Assembly (NCBI RefSeq): GCF_016907755.1
Contig: NZ_JAFBCN010000001.1
Location: 2,542,001 to 2,606,000, forward strand
Direction of reading: 5' to 3'
Length of the DNA: 64,000 bases
Source of the DNA: Cellulosimicrobium cellulans
GTDB taxonomy: Bacteria > Actinomycetota > Actinomycetes > Actinomycetales > Cellulomonadaceae
Positions 31,288 through 40,016 of the stretch are shown in pieces. Under the pieces are notes generated by a model. It was not told where the DNA came from. It searched no databases and worked only from the letters and a program-made list of their open reading frames with translations. The translations under genes and the position numbers were made by a program. Every line of letters starts with the position of its first letter. Position 1 is the first letter of the stretch.

Positions 31288-31881
31288 GTGCCCTCAGCAA
31301 CCTCGAACCCCTGGACCGACCTGACGACCCAGCTCCACCGCGCCGGCTACTACCCGGAGCTCGTCGCGGACGTCCTCGACCTCGCGGTCGCGGGGGAGGA
31401 GATCGTCTCGCACCTCGTGCTCCCGGAGACGACGTTCGACGCGTCCGAGGTGCGCCGGCACCTCACGGTGCTCGTCCTGACCCCCACGCGGCTCGTCACG
31501 GCGCACGTCGACGACCACCCGGCCGACAGCGAGAACCCGTCCGCGTCCGCCGCCGCCACGACCGAGTCGGTGCCGCTGGCCGAGGTGCGGTCGGTCTCGC
31601 TCACGCACGTCGTGGCCGAGCCGCACGAGCACCGCGCGGGCACCGCGCCGCTCGAGGTGACGCTCGCCCTCGGCTGGGGCGCGGTCTCGCGCGTCGACCT
31701 CGAGCCCGCCGGGTGCGCGGACCCGAGCTGCGACGCCGACCACGGGCTCACGGGCCAGATCACGCCGGACGACGTCGTCGTCCGCGTGAGCGCCGAGGCG
31801 GAGGGCCGTGACGCCGTGCGCGCCGCGGTCGACTTCGCGCGCGCCCTCTCGCGCGCCACCGCGAGGCACAGCGCCCGGTGA
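31288..31881 (+). CDS. Conserved actinobacterial protein (DUF5998-like)
   Basis: 197 residues, soluble, with no signal peptide. It opens with PSATSNPWTDLTTQLHRAGYY and contains RRHLTVLVLTPTRLVTAHVDDH and a CADPSCDADHGLTG cysteine pair. I recall this as an actinobacterial family next to the phosphodiesterase gene, but its function is unknown. GTG 31288 is six bases after GAGAAT (31276-31281), so the transcript is probably leaderless. Its stop overlaps the start of the phosphodiesterase gene (GTGA). Confidence 0.75.
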   Translation: MPSATSNPWTDLTTQLHRAGYYPELVADVLDLAVAGEEIVSHLVLPETTFDASEVRRHLTVLVLTPTRLVTAHVDDHPADSENPSASAAATTESVPLAEVRSVSLTHVVAEPHEHRAGTAPLEVTLALGWGAVSRVDLEPAGCADPSCDADHGLTGQITPDDVVVRVSAEAEGRDAVRAAVDFARALSRATARHSAR

Positions 31882-33074
31882 GCGAGGCACGCACGGACGA
31901 GGCCCCTGCCACCCCGGCGCTCCCGGCTGGACTCCTCGCGCCCGACCTCGGGCTCGGCGGCCTCGCCGCCGTGCTCCCGGGGGCCGCGGGCGCGCTCGGC
32001 GTCCGGTTCACGACCGCCACGGGGATCGGGAGCGAGGCGGCGCGCGCGGCCCTCGACCTTCCGCGTGCCGAGCGCGTGTGCGTCGTCCTCGTCGACGGCC
32101 TGGGGCACGTCAACCTCGCGGAGCGTGCTGGGCACGCGCCGTTCCTCCGCTCGCTCCTGCCCGACGCGCGGGCGCTCACCTCGACCTTCCCCAGCACGAC
32201 GGCCGCCGCGATCGGCGCGTTCGGTACCGGCACCGCCCCCGGGCGCACGGGCATGCTCGGGTACACGCAGCGCAACCCCGCGACGGGCGGGCTCGCCAAC
32301 ATGGTGTCGTGGGACGGCGCACCGCCCCCCGCGGAGCTCCAGCGCGAGACCCCCGTGCTCGAGCGGGTCGCAGGAGCGGGCGTCGCGGCGACCTCGACGG
32401 GTCCGGCGCGGTTCGCCGGGTCCGGCATGACCGTCGCGGCCCTGCGCGGTGGGTCGTACGCCGCCGCCGAGGGCCTCGGGGCGCGCGTCGACGCCGCCGT
32501 GCGCGCCCTCAAGCGGCCGGGCCTCGTCTACCTGTACTGGGGCGAGGTGGACAAGGCGGGTCACCACCACGGCAGCACCTCGTGGCAGTGGGGCGACGAG
32601 CTCGAGGCCCTCGACCGCGAGCTCGCCCGGCTCGCCCGGTCGGTCCCGAGGGGCACCCTCGTGCTCGTCACCGCGGACCACGGGATGGTCGACGTCGACC
32701 CGGGCCTGCGCCGCGACGTCGCCACCGACCCGGAGCTCGCCCGGGGCGTCTCGCTCGTCGGCGGCGAGCCGCGCGCGGTGCACGTCTACACCGAGCCGGG
32801 GGAGACGACCGCCGTCGCGGCGCGCTGGCGCGACGTCCTGGGCGACGACGCGCTCGTCCTCGAGCGCGAGGACGTGCTCGCCCGTGGTCTCCTCGGCCCC
32901 GACCCGCGGCCGGAGGCGGTCGCGGCGGCCGGCGACGTGATCGTCGCGCTGCGCGGCCGCGCCACCGTGGTCGACTCACGCACCCAGACGCCGGCGTCGC
33001 TCGCGCTCGTCGGCGTGCACGGCTCGCTCACCGAGCGCGAGATGCGCGTCCCGCTGCTCGTCGCCGGGACCTGA
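31878..33074 (+). CDS. Alkaline phosphatase-superfamily nucleotide pyrophosphatase/phosphodiesterase
   Basis: 398 residues. The metal-binding and nucleophile region is VCVVLVDGLGHVNL, then TSTFPSTTAAAIGAFGTG with the Thr/Ser nucleophile, TADHGMVDVDP for the second metal site and VGVHGSL near the end. It belongs to the type I phosphodiesterase/nucleotide pyrophosphatase family. No signal peptide is visible, so it is probably cytoplasmic. The GTG overlaps the preceding stop, indicating an operon with the DUF5998-like protein. Confidence 0.85.
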   Translation: MSEARTDEAPATPALPAGLLAPDLGLGGLAAVLPGAAGALGVRFTTATGIGSEAARAALDLPRAERVCVVLVDGLGHVNLAERAGHAPFLRSLLPDARALTSTFPSTTAAAIGAFGTGTAPGRTGMLGYTQRNPATGGLANMVSWDGAPPPAELQRETPVLERVAGAGVAATSTGPARFAGSGMTVAALRGGSYAAAEGLGARVDAAVRALKRPGLVYLYWGEVDKAGHHHGSTSWQWGDELEALDRELARLARSVPRGTLVLVTADHGMVDVDPGLRRDVATDPELARGVSLVGGEPRAVHVYTEPGETTAVAARWRDVLGDDALVLEREDVLARGLLGPDPRPEAVAAAGDVIVALRGRATVVDSRTQTPASLALVGVHGSLTEREMRVPLLVAGT

Positions 33075-33158
33075 CCACGCCCGCGACTCCCAGCGGTTCC
33101 CACCGCGACGCGACCCGCCCACGACCCCGCACCGACCGACCTCGCGAAGGAACGCCCG

Positions 33159-33800
33159 ATGGCCGAGCTCGTCTTCTTCTCCGGGACCATGGACTGCGGC
33201 AAGTCCACCCTCGCCCTGCAGCTCGACCACAACCACGCCGCGCGCGGCCGCCGGGGGCTCATCTTCTCCCGCAACGACCGGGCCGGGTCCGACCGGCTCT
33301 CGTCCCGGCTCGGGCTCGAGGTCGTCGCGCGCGAGGTGCGCGACGACACCGACTTCTGGTCGCTCGTCACGGCCGAGCAGGACCCGGTGGACTACCTGGT
33401 CTGCGACGAGGCGCAGTTCTACTCCCCGGCGCAGGTGGAGCAGCTCGCGCGGCTCGTCGACGAGACGGAGATCGACGTCTTCGCGTTCGGCATCACGGCC
33501 GACTTCCGCACCCGGCTCTTTCCCGGCTCGGCCCGGCTCATCGAGCTCGCCGACCGGGTCGAGGTGCTGCAGGTCGAGTCGCTGTGCTGGTGCGGCCGGC
33601 GCGCGACCCACAACGCCCGTACGGTCGACGGGAGCATGGTCGTCGAGGGTGACCAGGTCGTCGTCGGGGACGTCGACGCGGGCTCGGGCGAGGTCGGGTA
33701 CGAGGTGCTGTGCCGTCGCCACCACATGCGCCGCATGACCACCGCCGTCGCGCGCCGCCAGGCCGCGGCCGACGGTCTGCCGCTCGACCTGCCACGCTGA
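33159..33800 (+). CDS. tdk: Thymidine kinase
   Basis: 213 residues, type II thymidine kinase, making dTMP from thymidine. The P-loop is GTMDCGKST (9-17), the Walker B-like DEAQ lies at 83-86, and a lasso-domain zinc site is formed by Cys143, Cys145 (CWCG), Cys185 and His188. The ATG follows GCGAAGGAACGCCCG. A stop-codon-containing tandem repeat follows the gene. Confidence 0.94.
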   Translation: MAELVFFSGTMDCGKSTLALQLDHNHAARGRRGLIFSRNDRAGSDRLSSRLGLEVVAREVRDDTDFWSLVTAEQDPVDYLVCDEAQFYSPAQVEQLARLVDETEIDVFAFGITADFRTRLFPGSARLIELADRVEVLQVESLCWCGRRATHNARTVDGSMVVEGDQVVVGDVDAGSGEVGYEVLCRRHHMRRMTTAVARRQAAADGLPLDLPR

Positions 33801-33822
33801 GCCGGGCACCGAGCCCGAGTCC

Positions 33823-33887
33823 TGAGCCGGCGAGCTGAGCCGGCGAGCTGAGCCGGCGTGCTGAACCGGCGTGCTGAACCGGCGCGT
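33823..33887. repeat. Five tandem 13-bp repeats after tdk
   Basis: Units of TGAGCCGGCGAGC begin at 33823, 33836, 33849, 33862 and 33875; later units carry A for G and T for A changes and the last is degenerate. Each begins with TGA. Because 13 is not a multiple of three, stops fall in all three frames. The tdk stop itself (33798) also starts a TGAGCCGG word, so the array may have grown from the stop region. Confidence 0.85.
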
Positions 33888-33892
33888 CGCGC

Positions 33893-35035
33893 CTACTCCG
33901 GGCGTGCCCCGAACACGATCTCGTCCCAGCTCGGGACCTTCGCGCGCGAGCGGTTCTTCCCCTTGCGGGGCTCGCGCGCGGCCTGGGGCCGCGCGGCGCG
34001 CGGCGGCTCGTCCGCGTCCGTGGAACCGGCGCCGCCCGAGCGGTCCTCGTGCGGCGGACGGCCGCCCGGGCCGTCCTCGGGGTCCGGGCCCGTCTCGCCG
34101 CGGGCGTCGTCGGGCGGCGGGTCCGGGAGGCGCACCGCGTCGAGCGGACGGATGGTCGGGAGGTGGACGACGGTCGCCCCGGCGGGCGCGGCCGCGTCGT
34201 CCGGAGAGTCGTCCTGCGACGCGTCCTGGTCGTGCCGGACCCCCACCTGCGGCCCGAACCCCTCGAACGGCTCCTGCCCGTCGACCTCGACGGGCACGGC
34301 CGGTGCCTTGCGCGGGCGTACGCCCCGGCGCTGGCTCAGGTCGTCGAGCAGCTCGGCGGTCCCGTCGTCGGCCGGGGGAGCGGCCGGCGGTGCGGCACGG
34401 AGCCCGCGGCCGCCGCGCGCCGTCGCGTCGACGTCGAACACCGCGACGGCCCCGGGCGTCGGGTCGCGCGGGGCGTCCGTCCCCGAGAGCCAGCGGGCCT
34501 CGTCGTCGAGCGCGTGCAGCGCCCGCGTCCCCGCGTCGTAGGTCCACCGGGCCGTCCGGCTGCCCGTCCCGACCTCGAACGCGGCCGTCACGACCCACGA
34601 CGCCCCGGGCTGACGTGCGGCGCTCCACTCCACGGCGTCGGGCTCGACGTCGCGCGCGGCGAGGCGCTGCGCGACGAGCTCCCCGACGGTCGGCGAGTCC
34701 TCGTCGTGCCCCTGGCGGGAGGCGCGGACCCGGTCGACGACGTACTCCTGCTCCGCGACCACGGGGCCCGCGAAGCGCCGCACGTGCTCGACGCCGAGGC
34801 CGGCGGCCTCGGCGACCGTCTCGACCGACTCGCCGGCGCGCAGCCGGGCCTGGATCTCGCGCGGCGCGAGGTTGCGCTCGCCCTCTGCGCGCAGGTGCTC
34901 CAGGTGCGGGCGGTCGCGGCGCACGGCCGCGCGCAGCGCCTCGGTGATCGGCAGCGTGAACTGCGTGCCGCCCGTCGCGCGCAGGACGAGGTGCTCCCCG
35001 TCCTCGTGCAGTCTCACCAGCTCCAGCTCGTCCAT
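33893..35035 (-). CDS. sepH: Septation protein SepH (DUF3071)
   Basis: 380 residues. The conserved N-terminal domain (MDELELVRLHEDGEHLVLRA, residues about 1-170) includes a helix-turn-helix-like segment (GESVETVAEAAGLGVEHVRRFAG). A long disordered Pro/Asp/Arg-rich region and a conserved C-terminal tail, RAKVPSWDEIVFG, follow. In Streptomyces and mycobacteria SepH binds FtsZ and stimulates ring assembly. ATG 35035 follows GGGAGGG. It converges with tdk and diverges from the TRIC channel gene. Confidence 0.9.
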   Translation of the reverse strand: MDELELVRLHEDGEHLVLRATGGTQFTLPITEALRAAVRRDRPHLEHLRAEGERNLAPREIQARLRAGESVETVAEAAGLGVEHVRRFAGPVVAEQEYVVDRVRASRQGHDEDSPTVGELVAQRLAARDVEPDAVEWSAARQPGASWVVTAAFEVGTGSRTARWTYDAGTRALHALDDEARWLSGTDAPRDPTPGAVAVFDVDATARGGRGLRAAPPAAPPADDGTAELLDDLSQRRGVRPRKAPAVPVEVDGQEPFEGFGPQVGVRHDQDASQDDSPDDAAAPAGATVVHLPTIRPLDAVRLPDPPPDDARGETGPDPEDGPGGRPPHEDRSGGAGSTDADEPPRAARPQAAREPRKGKNRSRAKVPSWDEIVFGARPE

Positions 35036-35292
35036 GGACCCTCCCGTGTCGCCGCGCCCGGTGGCGCTCGCGGTGCCGCTCCCGATGCCGTCCCGGTCGC
35101 CCGATGCCGCTCGGGCCGCCCGGTGCCGCCACGAGCCCGGTCTCCCGGGCCGGCGGACCGCGACGCCCGCGTCACCGCTCCCTCGAGGGTGCCATCGTCC
35201 CACCCGCGAGCCGCGCAGCACGCGCGGTGTGCCGCGGACTCGGCGCGCGCTCGTCCGCGCCCCGAGGGCGGTCGGCTGGGATGATGCCGGGT

Positions 35293-35946
35293 GTGATCCT
35301 CGACCTCGTGCCCGGCGACGCCCTCGAGCTCGGCGGCGTGTTCTTCGCGGCGCTCTCGGGCGGGCTCGCCGCCGTGCGCAAGCGGTTCGACCTCGTGGGC
35401 GTCCTGGTGCTCGCCTGGGTCGCGGGGCTCGGCGGCGGTCTGCTGCGCGACGTCCTGATCGGCGCGATCCCCCCGGTCGGGATCTCCGACTGGCGCCTCG
35501 TCGCGGTCGCGGTGCTCGCGGGCGTCGTGACCTTCTTCTGGCACCCGCGGCTCGAGCGGCTCCGGCGCAGCATCATCGTCCTCGACGCGGGCGCGCTCGC
35601 GCTCTTCGTGCTCTCCGGGACCATGAAGGGCCTCGACTACGGGGTCGGCCCGCTCGCGGCGATCTTCGCGGGCGTCATCACGGGCGTGGGTGGCGGGATC
35701 CTGCGCGACCTGCTGACCAACGAGGCGCCGCTCCTGTTCCAGGACAAGCAGCTCTACGCGATCCCGGCGCTCGCGGGCGCCGCGCTCACCGCCGGGCTCG
35801 CGGAGGCCGGCGCGCTCGGGCTGCTGTCCCAGGCGGCGGTCCTCGCGCTCGTGTTCGGCTTCCGCCTCCTCTCCCTCCGCCTCGGCTGGTCCGCCCCCGG
35901 TCCGTGGGAGGGTCGCACCGCACGCCGCGGGTCGGGCAGGATGTGA
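35293..35946 (+). CDS. Trimeric intracellular cation channel family protein (YicG/UPF0126)
   Basis: About 217 residues with seven hydrophobic helices in two repeats. Each repeat has the glycine-rich signature: VAGLGGGLLRDVLIG and ITGVGGGILRDLLTNE. The family forms TRIC-like cation channels. I prefer GTG 35293 because a TGGGATGAT element ends seven bases before it, and the same element precedes the DUF3093 gene start. In-frame ATGs at 35281 and 35284 are the alternatives. Confidence 0.85.
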   Translation: MILDLVPGDALELGGVFFAALSGGLAAVRKRFDLVGVLVLAWVAGLGGGLLRDVLIGAIPPVGISDWRLVAVAVLAGVVTFFWHPRLERLRRSIIVLDAGALALFVLSGTMKGLDYGVGPLAAIFAGVITGVGGGILRDLLTNEAPLLFQDKQLYAIPALAGAALTAGLAEAGALGLLSQAAVLALVFGFRLLSLRLGWSAPGPWEGRTARRGSGRM

Positions 35947-35949
35947 GCC

Positions 35950-36801
35950 GTGCGCCTCTTCATCGACGACCCCCGACAGCCCGACGACGTGACCGTGGCC
36001 GACCTGCGCGACCTTGCCGAGCGCCTCGCCCGCGAGGCCGGCGACCTCGTCCGCTCCGGTCGCCCCGACCGCGTCGAGGTGGCCGCCACCAAGTCGACGG
36101 CCACGGACGTCGTGACGCGCATGGACGCCGACTCCGAGGCGCTCCTGCGACGCGGCATCGCGGCGGCCCGCCCGGACGACGCGATCCTCGGCGAGGAGGA
36201 GGGCGCGTCGTCCGGCACGTCCGGCATCACCTGGGTGATCGACCCCGTCGACGGCACGGTCAACTACCTGTACGGGATCGCGTCGTACGCGGTGTCCGTC
36301 GCCGCGGTCGTGGGCCCGCCGGACCCGCTCGAGTGGACCGTCCTCGCCGGCGCGGTGCACTCCGTCGTCGACGGGCGCACCTGGACGGCGGGACTCGGGG
36401 CCGGGGCGACGGTGGACGGCCGCCCCGTCCGGGTGAACGCCGAGACCGACCTGGGGCAGTGCCTCGTGGGCACGGGCTTCGGGTACGACGCGGAGCGGCG
36501 CCGCGCGCAGGCGCGCGTGCTGGTCGACGTGCTGCCCGAGGTCCGGGACATCCGCCGCCTCGGCTCCGCCGCGATCGACCTGTGCCTCGTCGCCTCGGGC
36601 GAGCTCGACCTCTACTACGAGCGCGGCCTCAACCCGTGGGACATGGCCGCGGGCGCCCTCGTCGCGCACGAGGCGGGGGCGCGCGTGACGGGCCTGCGCG
36701 GGCGCGCCGCCGACCGCGAGATGACCGTCGCGGGGCCGCCCGAGGCGGTCGCGCGGCTCGTCCGGATCCTCGAGGACGCGGACGCCGACACCGACTCCTG
36801 A
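35950..36801 (+). CDS. suhB: Inositol monophosphatase family protein
   Basis: 283 residues. The metal-binding motifs are GEEEG, DPVDGTVNYL and WDMAAGALVAHEAGA, in order. The enzyme removes phosphate from inositol 1-phosphate or related sugar phosphates and supplies inositol for phosphatidylinositol or mycothiol. It starts with GTG three bases after the TRIC channel stop, so the two are cotranscribed. Its position near DUF4193 and dut matches the mycobacterial order. Confidence 0.92.
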   Translation: MRLFIDDPRQPDDVTVADLRDLAERLAREAGDLVRSGRPDRVEVAATKSTATDVVTRMDADSEALLRRGIAAARPDDAILGEEEGASSGTSGITWVIDPVDGTVNYLYGIASYAVSVAAVVGPPDPLEWTVLAGAVHSVVDGRTWTAGLGAGATVDGRPVRVNAETDLGQCLVGTGFGYDAERRRAQARVLVDVLPEVRDIRRLGSAAIDLCLVASGELDLYYERGLNPWDMAAGALVAHEAGARVTGLRGRAADREMTVAGPPEAVARLVRILEDADADTDS

Positions 36802-37124
36802 CCGCACCCGGGCGGCCTGGGAGCGTTCCCGTGACCGCGGTCCGGGCGACCCTGTGTTCGCCCGTGACGAACGACACCGGTCGGGCGGGGTGCCACAGGG
36901 TGCATCCCTCCCGGAAATGGTGCAGAATCCGGTGGCCCGCCGGGAACAATTCCGGTGCGCCGTGCATTGTTCAGCGTGCAACGCCTCGACGACCTCGGGG
37001 CACGACACGTCACGGGGTGCCCCCCGCGCCCCGCACCCGTGCCGCCCGGCACGACCGGCCATCGCCGGTGGTCCCGGACGGGCACTGTCGCGATCGACGA
37101 ATACTCCGGAGAGTGACCCCACAG
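36802..37124 (+). promoter_or_regulatory. Intergenic leader region upstream of the DUF4193 gene
   Basis: No credible gene is seen in this 323-bp gap. It contains an AT-enriched stretch at about 36914-36975. GGAACAA (36941) and a downstream TTGTT near 36967 give an ECF-sigma-like spacing, but the match is loose. The last 20 bases carry GGAGAG before the ATG. A strongly expressed small gene with a long leader is likely; I see no clear terminator for suhB. Confidence 0.35.
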
Positions 37125-37424
37125 ATGGCAACAGACTACGACGCCCCCCGCAAGAGTGAAGAGGAGCTCAGCGAGGACTCGCTCCAGGAGCTCCAGGCAC
37201 GTCGCTCCGACAAGAGCTCGGGCGTCGTTGACGAGGACGAGACCGAGGCGGCGGAAGGTTTCGAGCTGCCCGGTGCCGACCTGTCCGGCGAGGAGCTCTC
37301 CGTCCGGGTCCTGCCTCGTCAGGCCGACGAGTTCACGTGCTCGAGCTGCTTCCTCGTGCACCACCGCAGCCAGCTCGCGTACGAGAAGAACGGGCAGCAG
37401 ATCTGCTCGGAGTGCGCCGCCTGA
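37125..37424 (+). CDS. DUF4193 family zinc-ribbon protein
   Basis: 99 residues. An acidic N-terminal half (SEEELSEDSLQELQARRSDK) is followed by a zinc ribbon with Cys72, Cys75, Cys94 and Cys97. The family is universal in actinobacteria (Rv2699c type) and of unknown function; an RNA polymerase or ribosome association is only a guess. It has a long leader upstream and a strong terminator directly after, so it is a single-gene transcript. Confidence 0.9.
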   Translation: MATDYDAPRKSEEELSEDSLQELQARRSDKSSGVVDEDETEAAEGFELPGADLSGEELSVRVLPRQADEFTCSSCFLVHHRSQLAYEKNGQQICSECAA

Positions 37425-37437
37425 CCTGCACGACGCC

Positions 37438-37475
37438 CGAAGGCCGCCGACCCCTCCCCGGGGCGGCGGCCTTCG
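37438..37475 (+). terminator. Strong terminator after the DUF4193 gene
   Basis: Perfect 12-bp arms CGAAGGCCGCCG (37438-37449) and CGGCGGCCTTCG (37464-37475) continue inward through CCCC/GGGG. TCGTTCG follows. It also faces the end of the converging DUF3093 gene. Confidence 0.85.
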
Positions 37476-37540
37476 TCGTTCGCGGGCTGCCGTGCGGTGC
37501 TCCTGCGCGGCGGCCCGTGGGGTACAGACGCGCGGCGCCG

Positions 37541-38059
37541 TCAGGAGGCGCGCGCAGCGGCCCGGAGCGCGTCCGCGAGACGCTGCGGGTGCCGCGTGGA
37601 GACGAGCCAGTACGGCGTCGGGTCCTGCGGGTCGTCGAGCGTGACGTGCACGCCGGTGCGGGCCCACGCGCGCAGGCACACGTAGGCGCGGGCGTCGAGG
37701 CGCGGGCCGAGCTGCACGCGCATCGCCTCCGCGTCGAGGGTCGTGACCTGGCCGAGCAGGGACACGGGGATGTGCGCCCGCCCGGCCCGGAGCTCGCCGT
37801 CCGCCACGGCGACGACCGGCGAGGTCCACCAGAGACCGGCGACGCCCGCCACCGCGGCGAGCGTGCCCACGCCGAGCGCGATCGCGTGGCTCGCGGGCCA
37901 CAGCGCGATCCCGAGGACCAGCGCGAACCCGACGGCCGCGGCCCAGCCGCCGACGCCCGGGACGAGCCGCTCACGGTACGGCGCCAGGCCCTCGGGACCG
38001 GGTGCCCCGGCGGCTCCCGGGGTCGAGGAGGGCGTGCTGCGGTCGGCGGGGTCCGTCAT
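37541..38059 (-). CDS. DUF3093 family membrane protein
   Basis: 172 residues. A Pro/Ala-rich N-terminus is followed by YRERLVPGVGGWAAAVGFALVLGIALW and a second hydrophobic helix, then a soluble domain ending ADALRAAARAS. The actinobacterial family is uncharacterised. ATG 38059 is six bases downstream of GATGAT (38066-38071, minus strand), so the mRNA is probably leaderless. It diverges from dut. Confidence 0.87.
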   Translation of the reverse strand: MTDPADRSTPSSTPGAAGAPGPEGLAPYRERLVPGVGGWAAAVGFALVLGIALWPASHAIALGVGTLAAVAGVAGLWWTSPVVAVADGELRAGRAHIPVSLLGQVTTLDAEAMRVQLGPRLDARAYVCLRAWARTGVHVTLDDPQDPTPYWLVSTRHPQRLADALRAAARAS

Positions 38060-38135
38060 GGGTCCATCATCCCAGCAGTCGGGGCGTCGCCCGACGTGCT
38101 CGCAGGGCCCGCCCGCGCCCACTAGGCTCTGCCGG

Positions 38136-38612
38136 GTGCCGAACCACCACCAGCCCGAGACCGGGGACGTCGACGTCCTCATCACCCTCCTCGACGACGT
38201 CCCCCTGCCGTCGTACGCCCACCCGGGCGACGCGGGCGCGGACCTCGTGACGACCGTCGACGTCGAGCTGGCGCCGGGGGAGCGCGTCGTCGTCCCGACG
38301 GGCGTCTCGATCGCGCTGCCCGACGGCTACGCGGCGTTCGTGCACCCGCGCTCGGGCCTCGCCGCGAAGCACGGCCTCACGGTCGTCAACGCGCCGGGCA
38401 CCGTCGACGCCGGCTATCGCGGCGAGATCAAGGTGACGCTGCTCAACACCGACGCGCGCGAGGCCGTCGTCCTGCGGCGCGGCGACCGGGTCGCGCAGCT
38501 CGTCGTGCAGAAGGTCGAGCGGGCGCGCTTCGTGCAGGCCGAGCGGCTGCCCGGGTCGCACCGTGGCGAGGGCGGTTTCGGGTCGAGCGGCGGGTGGGCC
38601 GCGGCGACCTGA
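38136..38612 (+). CDS. dut: dUTP diphosphatase
   Basis: 158 residues, a trimeric dUTPase that converts dUTP to dUMP. All five motifs are present: AGADL, RSGLAAKHGL, GTVDAGYRGEI, RGDRVAQLVV and GEGGFGSSG. GTG 38136 follows TAGGCT (38123-38128) by seven bases and has no ribosome site, which fits leaderless expression. Confidence 0.96.
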   Translation: MPNHHQPETGDVDVLITLLDDVPLPSYAHPGDAGADLVTTVDVELAPGERVVVPTGVSIALPDGYAAFVHPRSGLAAKHGLTVVNAPGTVDAGYRGEIKVTLLNTDAREAVVLRRGDRVAQLVVQKVERARFVQAERLPGSHRGEGGFGSSGGWAAAT

Positions 38613-38773
38613 CCGGTCGCGGGCGGGCGGCCGCGGCGGAAGCCGCGCGCCCGTCGGCGCGCAGCGAACGTCGCACCACGACCGTCGCTGCGCGGGCTAG
38701 TGTGGAAGCAGTGCGGGGCGAGCGCCCCGTCAGGAGTCCCGGCCGAGGGCCGGGCAGGTGAAGGAGTTCCTCC

Positions 38774-39523
38774 GTGGGTCTGTTCCGTCGCTCCAGGTCG
38801 TCCGAGCCGACCGAGTCGCCCGAGCCGTCGGCGCCGTCGGGCACGACGTCCGAGCAGGTCGACGACGGCGCTCCCGTCGCCGAGGCGACCGACGCGAAGC
38901 CGGCCCGCGGCCCGTACGACTCCTCCCAGGTGCCCGAGCGCGGGCCCCGCCTCGACCTGGGCGCGGTGTGGCTGCCCGGCGTGCCCGGCATGGAGCTGCG
39001 CATGGAGGTCGACAAGAAGACCCAGCGCATCACGGGCGTCGCGTGCGCGGTCGCGGGCTCCGGGCTGCAGGTGCAGGCGTTCGCCGCGCCCCGCACGGAC
39101 GGCATCTGGGACGAGATCCGCGGCGAGATCGCCGCGTCGGTGACCAAGCAGGGCGGCACGGTCGACGACCTCCCCGGCCCGTTCGGTCGCGAGCTGCTCG
39201 CCCGCATCCCCGCGCAGACGCCGGACGGGCGCCCGGGCGTGCGCCCCGCGCGCTTCGTGGGGGTCGACGGCCCGCGCTGGTTCCTCCGCGGCGTCCTCAC
39301 GGGCAAGGCGGCGGTCGACCCGGCCGAGGCCCGGCTGCTGGAGTCCGTGTTCGCCAACATCGTCGTCGTGCGCGACCAGAGCCCGCGCCCGCCGCGCGAC
39401 CTCCTGACCCTGCACCTGCCGGGCAAGGGCCCGGCCGCGACGGCCCCGGCACCTGCCGGCGCGCCCGAGACGCCCTCGTTCGACCCGCTGACGCGTGGGC
39501 CGGAGATCACGGAGATCCGCTGA
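38774..39523 (+). CDS. DUF3710 domain-containing protein
   Basis: 249 residues. A short basic start (GLFRRSRSSEP) and a low-complexity stretch precede the conserved domain with RLDLGAVWLPG, VACAVAGSGLQVQAFAAPR and FVGVDGPRWFLRGVLTG. Function is unknown; the gene is widely conserved between dut and an OB-fold gene in actinobacteria. GTG 38774 follows GAAGGAG. The OB-fold gene starts two bases after its stop. Confidence 0.88.
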   Translation: MGLFRRSRSSEPTESPEPSAPSGTTSEQVDDGAPVAEATDAKPARGPYDSSQVPERGPRLDLGAVWLPGVPGMELRMEVDKKTQRITGVACAVAGSGLQVQAFAAPRTDGIWDEIRGEIAASVTKQGGTVDDLPGPFGRELLARIPAQTPDGRPGVRPARFVGVDGPRWFLRGVLTGKAAVDPAEARLLESVFANIVVVRDQSPRPPRDLLTLHLPGKGPAATAPAPAGAPETPSFDPLTRGPEITEIR

Positions 39524-39524
39524 C

Positions 39525-39899
39525 ATGGCCCCCACCCTGCGGGACGCCTGGCGCACGGCCCTCGCCTCCCAGGAGGAGCTCGCCGCCGACGAGGAGCGCT
39601 CCGAGGCGGCGCGGCAGAAGGGCTGCCGTGCCGTGTCCGAGCTGCCCAACCGGCGTCGGGCCAAGATCTCCGGCGTCCTGCGGTCGGTCGTGCTGCGTCC
39701 GCGCGAGGGCGTCCCGACGGTCGAGGTCGAGCTGTTCGACGGCTCCGGCGTCGTGGACCTCGTGTGGCTCGGGCGTCGTCGCATCGCGGGGATCGAGCCC
39801 GGTCGCCGCGCCCTCGTCGAGGGCCTGGTGTGCGACGTCGACGGGCGCCGCACGATCTTCAACCCGCGCTACGAGCTCCTCGCCAAGCCGGGGGAGTGA
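39525..39899 (+). CDS. OB-fold nucleic acid-binding domain protein
   Basis: 124 residues. RRRAKISGVLRSVVLRPREG plus VPTVEVELFDGSGVVDLVWLG is a typical OB-fold of the RecG/RecJ wedge type, followed by PGRRALVEGLVCDVDG. A nucleic-acid binding role is likely but the partner is unknown. It is coupled to the DUF3710 gene; 117 bp separate it from the DUF3159 gene. Confidence 0.85.
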   Translation: MAPTLRDAWRTALASQEELAADEERSEAARQKGCRAVSELPNRRRAKISGVLRSVVLRPREGVPTVEVELFDGSGVVDLVWLGRRRIAGIEPGRRALVEGLVCDVDGRRTIFNPRYELLAKPGE

Positions 39900-40016
39900 C
39901 CTCGCTCCCGCCGACACGCGGCGGTGCCGTACGATCCTGCGGACGTGCAGCGGCCGACCCGGGCCACGCGCCCGGACCGTGACCGACCGACCCCGAGCCA
40001 CCGAGGACGCCACGAG

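Noticed and set aside
36941-36975. ECF sigma promoter before the DUF4193 gene as a firm call
   Set aside because: GGAAC is present, but the spacing and -10 do not fit a consensus well, so it is only mentioned as a weak possibility.
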